NCBI GenBank assembly: GCA_021786455.1
Contig: JAJYNF010000185.1
Coordinates: 1 to 10,365 of the forward strand
Length of the DNA stretch: 10,365 nucleotides
Direction: 5' to 3'
DNA from: Acidobacteriota bacterium
GTDB taxonomy: Bacteria > Acidobacteriota > Terriglobia > UBA7540
Part shown: positions 6,588 to 10,365 of the stretch, piece by piece
Numbering within the stretch: position 1 is the stretch's first letter
Layout of the letters: every line of letters begins with the position of its first letter
Made by a program: the position numbers and the translations under genes
Notes under the pieces: model-generated
The model's database searches: none
The model's input: the letters and a program-made list of their open reading frames with translations, nothing else
What the model was told of the DNA's origin: nothing

Positions 6588-6616
6588 TTGACAGGAATAA
6601 CTCGGCACACTAACCT
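6588..6616 (+). promoter_or_regulatory. Promoter of the J-like gene, placed for a leaderless transcript
   Basis: TTGACA (6588-6593, perfect -35) and TAACCT (6611-6616, 3 of 6 matches to the -10 consensus, including the key TA and final T) are 17 bases apart. Transcription would start about 7 bases on, at or next to the ATG at 6623. No Shine-Dalgarno sequence lies at normal spacing before that ATG, so promoter position and start context agree on a leaderless message. Confidence 0.45.
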
Positions 6617-6622
6617 GACTCC

Positions 6623-8131
6623 ATGCACGAGGCTATCAGGCCCGGCGAGGTTCACCGCGAATCGGTGGTAGAGGTCAAAGCGAACGGGCGGGCGGTGGAG
6701 TGCATCCTCGAGGGCGGACGCTCCGTGCTGGTACCCCGTCTTCTTCATGGCTCCGTCTCACCGGGGGACATAATTGAATTTTCGCTGCCTAAGGGAAGCA
6801 GAGACATTAGGACCGAAATCCTTGTTCGCAGAGCTCCCAACTCGAAAGTGAAGGCCGTATATCTGGCCCCGATTGGTTATGTCACGAAACCGAAAGAAGA
6901 CAAGCGGGGCCAGCTTTACTCACTCGCGGGGGTTCGCGGAAGTGCAGTTGGGATTTCGGCCATCCGGCTGAATTGCGATGTCATTCGCGACTACTTCTAT
7001 GTCCAGCGAGACACTCGTCGCCATGAGGACCGACCCAACTTCTATGAAATCCTCAAGACGACTCCAAATGTGTCACTGGCTGAATTGCGGCTTGCTTACA
7101 AACTTCGCGACTTGGAATTAAGGGCGACACACGCGGACCCGCGCGAACTCAAGGTGATCGAGCGGGCCTTCAATATCCTGGCCGAGCCGAATTTACGCGC
7201 CTGTTACGATGCTCTCTTGAAAGACCCAGATACACCCGCCCTCTTTCCCTATGGCGGGTTCGGCTCGTTGTTGGTCGAAGGCGAGCAGTCGCGCGATGGG
7301 AAAACGTTCTTTGCCCGGCGAATTCTTGCTTTCTCGCCCGACCTTTGCGAGCGCAGCTTCGACGCGCCGCTGCGCAAATTCCACTTCTACACTGATCGCG
7401 CCATATACCGCGACGCAAGACACCGGCTTGAGTTTGTCGTAGACCAAGCGGCGATGCCCTTCGTGTGGGACGCCACCTGGAATCAATGGAAACATTTGCT
7501 CGACGCTACAGCGAAAGTGCGGGCGACGTATCTCCAGACCGGTGCCTATCGCATGAAGGATGGGGAAGGGAGCCTTGTAACTTGGGAGAAGTCTCTGCCC
7601 AGCCGGCTCAAGGTAACACTGCCGGCGGACATAAATGAGCAAATCGAGGTGGCACGTCGCCGGCATCACATCCTCGGCCAGCACTCCGACTTCTTCGCTG
7701 GCCTGCGCGCCCGCATCGACCGGGAGCCGGTCGCAAAATCGGAAATCGAGCGGTTGTGCGGGGGAGCAGGAATTCCCGGTGATTTCGGCGTTGAACAGAT
7801 CACCTGGGAGGCCGGCTATGATGCCTTCTATTATCGTGAGCTATTGAAGCGTTCGCGCGCTGTGTACCTGTTCCGCGACGAATTCATCATGGAGCTGGAA
7901 AAGGCGATTGCCGTCGAAAGGCCGGAATCCGGCTATGCTACGTACCTGTTCGCCAAACCAGAAAGGGTCGAACAATTTCTTGGGACTTACGCCGCCGTCA
8001 CTCGCGATGACATCCGGCGAAACCGGCGCAACATCGCCGAGCGCCTGGAGTTCCTAGGTCGCGTCGGTCATGGGAAGGATAAGCATAGGTGGTTGAGGGA
8101 GCTAGAGTTGCGCCTTGGAGAGTGCGCATAG
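6623..8131 (+). CDS. 502-residue protein with a J-like domain that lacks the HPD motif
   Basis: Residues 1-70 look beta-rich. Residues 139-200 align by eye with a DnaJ J domain: NFYEILKTTPNVSLAELRLA corresponds to DYYEVLGVxxxAxxxEIKKAY, and ERAFNILAEPNLRACYDALL corresponds to xxAYEVLSDPxKRxxYD. The HPD loop essential for stimulating Hsp70 is replaced by THADPRE (169-175), so it is probably not a working Hsp70 co-chaperone and may use the fold for protein contacts. Next comes a patterned segment FPYGGFGSLLVEGEQSRDG (208-226), then a mixed region with WDATWNQWKHLL (282-293), and a basic C-terminal part with RDDIRRNRRNIAERLEFLGR (461-480) that could bind nucleic acid. I recall similar uncharacterised proteins in Acidobacteriota, near DUF6094 and helicase genes, but cannot verify this. 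The ATG lacks a ribosome-binding site and lies where a TTGACA promoter would start transcription. An upstream start in this frame is not supported. Confidence 0.88.
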   Translation: MHEAIRPGEVHRESVVEVKANGRAVECILEGGRSVLVPRLLHGSVSPGDIIEFSLPKGSRDIRTEILVRRAPNSKVKAVYLAPIGYVTKPKEDKRGQLYSLAGVRGSAVGISAIRLNCDVIRDYFYVQRDTRRHEDRPNFYEILKTTPNVSLAELRLAYKLRDLELRATHADPRELKVIERAFNILAEPNLRACYDALLKDPDTPALFPYGGFGSLLVEGEQSRDGKTFFARRILAFSPDLCERSFDAPLRKFHFYTDRAIYRDARHRLEFVVDQAAMPFVWDATWNQWKHLLDATAKVRATYLQTGAYRMKDGEGSLVTWEKSLPSRLKVTLPADINEQIEVARRRHHILGQHSDFFAGLRARIDREPVAKSEIERLCGGAGIPGDFGVEQITWEAGYDAFYYRELLKRSRAVYLFRDEFIMELEKAIAVERPESGYATYLFAKPERVEQFLGTYAAVTRDDIRRNRRNIAERLEFLGRVGHGKDKHRWLRELELRLGECA

Positions 8132-8201
8132 CACACCGGCCGAAAGCCCACAAATGGATAGATTTGCAGAAGCTTTGCTTCCTGAGTCAAGCATGTCACT
8201 C

Positions 8202-8222
8202 TGGCGGTCTGGCCATTTTTTT
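8202..8222 (+). terminator. Weak rho-independent terminator candidate after the J-like gene
   Basis: TGGC (8202-8205) and GCCA (8212-8215) form a 4-base stem over a 6-base loop, directly followed by seven T residues (8216-8222). Position and T-tract fit transcription termination about 70 bases after the 8131 stop, but the stem is shorter than normal for an efficient terminator. Confidence 0.35.
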
Positions 8223-8331
8223 CAAATTGTCGGAGCCGCGGCGATTAACTTGGACCGCTTTAAGTAGCCAACGTTCTGGCGCACAAAGTCCGGCCATTAC
8301 CCTTTCCAGGACCTCAGTTTTGATTGCGGTC

Positions 8332-8345
8332 GGAGGGAGTACAAT
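8332..8345 (+). promoter_or_regulatory. Start region of the DUF4238 operon: distant Shine-Dalgarno match overlapped by a -10-like box
   Basis: GGAGGGAG (8332-8339) is a strong Shine-Dalgarno match but ends 15 bases before the ATG at 8355, rather far. TACAAT (8340-8345, 5 of 6 matches to TATAAT) follows immediately, and transcription from it would begin near 8352 and exclude the Shine-Dalgarno match. No good -35 box is present at 17 bases. One of the two signals is probably chance. No other start codon is available in frame, so the gene start itself is not in doubt. Confidence 0.25.
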
Positions 8346-8354
8346 CGTCATATC

Positions 8355-9272
8355 ATGTCTGCACCCAAAGCCCAACACGTCATTCCGCAATGCTATCTGA
8401 AGCAGTTCGTAGACCCTAAAACGCCGCCTGGCCAAGAGCCGTACGTCTGGATTTTTGAGCGTAACAGCAAGAAGGGCAGGAAGCGGGCCCCCAAGAATAT
8501 TCTGACTGAGTCGGACGTGTACACGTTCAAGGGGAAGGACGGCGGAAAGGATTATGTCCTAGAACAAACGCTCGCGCAGATCGAGGGCGATTACGCAACG
8601 GTGTATGAACAAACCATCAGTCGCAAGGTGCCCCTTAATCAAAAGGAGCACGCGATCCTCTGCGCCTTCGTCGCTGCGATGCTCCAGCGAACGATGAAAC
8701 AGAAACAGAATATTGAGGATTTTTTTGATCGGCTGAGAACCACGGTCGAAAACATGGAAACGGCGCACAAAATCCTCCCTGAACTATCGCGCCAACTGGC
8801 GCAGGAGAAAGAAAATGCCCACAAGATGATGATCGCCCAGACCCTTCCATACATTGCGAGTATTCTTGAGAAAATGAACCTCGCATTTCTGTGCGCCGAC
8901 TGGGGCAACTCATTCATCACTTCTGACGCACCGTGCTCGCTTTTCAATCCTGAATTGCAGTGGCAGCGATTTTACGGCCCCGGACTCGGACAGAAGCACG
9001 TGGAAGTAAGCATGCCGCTCTCTCCGAAGGTTTCAGTTCTATTCAGCTGGGTGAACAATGTTAGGGGTTATCTGGGTATCGACCGGGACATGGTTCACGA
9101 ATTAAACCGCCACGTGTTCGGCCACTCGCACGAGTATTTCATCACAAATTCTCCGAGACTGAAGCGTCGATGGTTCCGGCGTTATCCACTCGATCCGGTT
9201 TTCATTTGGCGAATGCTCAAAAACAGATTGAAATTGAAACTCGCGCACTTGCGCCACAAACACCATGACTGA
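8355..9272 (+). CDS. DUF4238-family protein, 305 residues
   Basis: The N-terminal QHVIPQCYLKQFVD (7-20) is the hallmark opening of DUF4238 proteins (K/QHYVPQFYLRxF), and FITSDAPCSLFNP (187-199), with SMPLSPKVSVLFS (219-231), is the second family signature. Between them lies a helical region (about 95-180). The last 35 residues are strongly basic (KRRWFRRYPLD, then RLKLKLAHLRHKHHD), which could contact nucleic acid or membrane; this tail is unlike the usual ending I recall. The biochemical activity of DUF4238 is not established to my knowledge, but such genes are common in accessory regions. The conserved His, Asp and Asn residues are compatible with an enzyme, which remains speculation. ATG 8355 is the only start in frame that retains the family N-terminus. 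Its stop overlaps the next start by 8 bases (ATGACTGA), so the two are co-translated. Confidence 0.92.
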   Translation: MSAPKAQHVIPQCYLKQFVDPKTPPGQEPYVWIFERNSKKGRKRAPKNILTESDVYTFKGKDGGKDYVLEQTLAQIEGDYATVYEQTISRKVPLNQKEHAILCAFVAAMLQRTMKQKQNIEDFFDRLRTTVENMETAHKILPELSRQLAQEKENAHKMMIAQTLPYIASILEKMNLAFLCADWGNSFITSDAPCSLFNPELQWQRFYGPGLGQKHVEVSMPLSPKVSVLFSWVNNVRGYLGIDRDMVHELNRHVFGHSHEYFITNSPRLKRRWFRRYPLDPVFIWRMLKNRLKLKLAHLRHKHHD

Positions 9273-10233
9273 AGCGGATGAACTCAAGGTGGCGCAACAC
9301 CTTCTTGCGCAGGGGATGCCTGCAAAAGCCCAGCCGATTCTCTGGAAGTTGTATCAATTTGGTAACCCGTCAACCAGATTGGACGCGGGATTGTCCCTGT
9401 TTGCCGCGTTGGACCAAGTTTCTCAGAACGACCTACTGCTTCAGATCGCGGAACAGTGCATCGCAACCGCCAATGCCCTTGGCAGGAAGGATATACATGC
9501 TTTCCTGCTTACTCAAAATGCAATATTCCTTTTTAGGAAGCTGTCCGGGGTGCTCTACCAAGAACAAAATCTGAAGCTCGCCGCTAAAGCCTTTCGGTGG
9601 ATTGATTTTTCTCTCGAGGCGGACAAGGTAGAATATGCGGCACTGGGTGAAGAAAGGACACGTCTTGAGAAGGAAATCGCGGCCTTGGAAGCTGGTGCCC
9701 TCGCTGAGCTCAAGTCCATCCATGACCACTATCCTCAAGGCAAGATTCTGATGGGGTTGGCAGAGATTTCCTCCTCCCGATTCATATACGACCTCGGCCT
9801 CCTCATGAACGGTGGGCGGTGGAAGAGCAAGATAATGAACATCTACTCTGTCCGACGCTGGAATCTCGATAAGTTGATCGGTTACAACAGAAGGGCACGT
9901 CGGAAGCTACAGAACTCATTCCGTGATGCGATTGACCTTTACAGAAGAGCGTTGGGGGAATTTAGGGCGGACAATAACAATTCGGATGCTGCACACGCGG
10001 CATACGCTATTGCGCTGAAGTACGCGATAACGTTCCGCTTTTCCAAGGCAAAGAAATATCTGAATCTATCGAGAAACTTAGGGAATGCTGAGACCGACAG
10101 GAACCTGTTCATCTATATCGAGGAGCTCGAGAAACGGATCAAAGATCGATACCGACACCCGCATAATTATGTGGAAGAATTCGGACTGGATTTGCCCAAA
10201 GCATTGCGCGGCCAGACGAGGGGTCACGTTTGA
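9265..10233 (+). CDS. Alpha-helical, TPR-like protein of 322 residues coupled to the DUF4238 gene
   Basis: The protein is helical almost throughout, with repeated pairs of amphipathic helices spaced like tetratricopeptide repeats. Examples are VAQHLLAQGMPAKAQPILWK (9-28), QIAEQCIATANALGR (60-74), SFRDAIDLYRRALGEFRA (218-235) and HAAYAIALKYAITFRFSKAK (244-263). A charged segment (about 116-150, with EERTRLEKEIAALEAGALAE) may form a short coiled coil. No catalytic motif, signal peptide or membrane helix is visible. It probably acts as a scaffold or protein-binding partner, most likely of the DUF4238 protein, because its ATG lies inside the DUF4238 stop (8-base overlap) with no Shine-Dalgarno sequence of its own. 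Base composition looks more AT-rich than in the methyltransferase and helicase genes, hinting at separate acquisition. I do not recognise a named family. Confidence 0.85.
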   Translation: MTEADELKVAQHLLAQGMPAKAQPILWKLYQFGNPSTRLDAGLSLFAALDQVSQNDLLLQIAEQCIATANALGRKDIHAFLLTQNAIFLFRKLSGVLYQEQNLKLAAKAFRWIDFSLEADKVEYAALGEERTRLEKEIAALEAGALAELKSIHDHYPQGKILMGLAEISSSRFIYDLGLLMNGGRWKSKIMNIYSVRRWNLDKLIGYNRRARRKLQNSFRDAIDLYRRALGEFRADNNNSDAAHAAYAIALKYAITFRFSKAKKYLNLSRNLGNAETDRNLFIYIEELEKRIKDRYRHPHNYVEEFGLDLPKALRGQTRGHV

Positions 10234-10254
10234 ACTTTAATCATTTCTCTTGTT

Positions 10255-10260
10255 TATAAT
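10255..10260 (+). promoter_or_regulatory. Perfect -10 hexamer downstream of the helical-repeat gene
   Basis: TATAAT at 10255-10260 is preceded by TTGAAC (10230-10235, 4 of 6 matches) at an over-long 19-base spacing. It could serve a gene beyond the right edge. The only open frame directly after it is four codons long, so this remains a weak candidate. Confidence 0.25.
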
Positions 10261-10331
10261 GGACGAACTAGCTTCATCGCTTCCGTGGAAGGTGTCCTGA
10301 TTTCCGTTAGAGGTTGAGCGACGGTTCTCTG

Positions 10332-10354
10332 ACCCGGTTCGGATAGAATCGGGT
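10332..10354. repeat. 9-base stem hairpin at the right edge
   Basis: ACCCGGTTC (10332-10340) and GAATCGGGT (10346-10354) pair along nine positions, one of them a G-T pair, around the 5-base loop GGATA. This is the most stable simple hairpin I found in the intergenic DNA. No T-tract follows on the plus strand within the window, so it is not a standard terminator. It may belong to a regulatory or repeated element continuing to the right. Confidence 0.4.
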
Positions 10355-10365
10355 TGGGAAAATCT

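Larger units (their letters stand above)
8132..8354. other. Intergenic region between the J-like gene and the DUF4238 operon
   Basis: No gene is supported in these 223 bases. They contain a small perfect hairpin (GAAGC 8169-8173, loop TTT, GCTTC 8177-8181), a weak terminator-like site (8202-8222), and near the right end a TACAAT (8340-8345) that could be the -10 box of the next operon. Several short overlapping open frames cross it but none has a good start. Confidence 0.5.

Noticed and set aside
10246..10365. Minus-strand open frames of about 37-42 codons reaching the right edge, as possible 3' ends of a convergent gene
   Set aside because: Two different frames are open at once, neither translation resembles a known protein, and composition does not favour either.
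1..10365. CRISPR array, tRNA/rRNA genes, transposase or integrase genes
   Set aside because: No regularly spaced direct repeats, RNA gene signatures or transposase/recombinase motifs were seen on either strand, so the mobile-element idea rests only on gene content.

Overview
The window looks like an accessory region of a bacterial chromosome or large plasmid, of moderate GC (mid-50s % by eye, not computed). It has Shine-Dalgarno-led genes, a toxin-antitoxin pair, a gene remnant and several uncharacterised protein families. The methyltransferase-like (DUF6094-type) and J-domain-like families are ones I associate with environmental bacteria such as Acidobacteriota. That assignment comes from recall and is tentative. 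There are no rRNA or tRNA genes, no CRISPR array and no recognisable insertion sequence.

Layout. Positions 1-85 (minus) hold the first 28 codons of a gene running off the left edge, divergent from a 241-residue uncharacterised protein (235-960, plus). After a 252-base convergent gap comes a minus-strand block, read right to left. It starts with a Phd/YefM-type antitoxin (6123-6410) and an overlapping RelE/ParE-type toxin (5777-6139). Then come a DUF6094-like protein with an adenine-methyltransferase NPPY motif (4621-5655), a 224-residue unknown protein 7 bases downstream (3939-4613), and a 788-residue SNF2-like SF2 helicase/ATPase (1213-3579). Between the last two, on the opposite strand, lies a C-terminal remnant of a DUF2779 protein (3694-3915). 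To the right, on the plus strand, are a 502-residue protein with a J-like domain lacking HPD (6623-8131) and a probable two-gene operon of a DUF4238 protein (8355-9272) and an alpha-helical, TPR-like protein (9265-10233) overlapping by 8 bases.

How the genes may work together. The methyltransferase-like protein, the 224-residue protein and the helicase look like one functional set, with the J-like protein a possible fourth member divergently transcribed across the toxin-antitoxin pair. A DNA methyltransferase fold beside a SNF2-type ATPase recalls the logic of phage-defence or mobile-element DNA-processing systems. No nuclease is visible in the set, the order does not match any named system I know, and function is inference. 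The DUF4238 and helical-repeat pair is a second, independent candidate module. The toxin-antitoxin pair and the DUF2779 remnant suggest that the locus has been rearranged.
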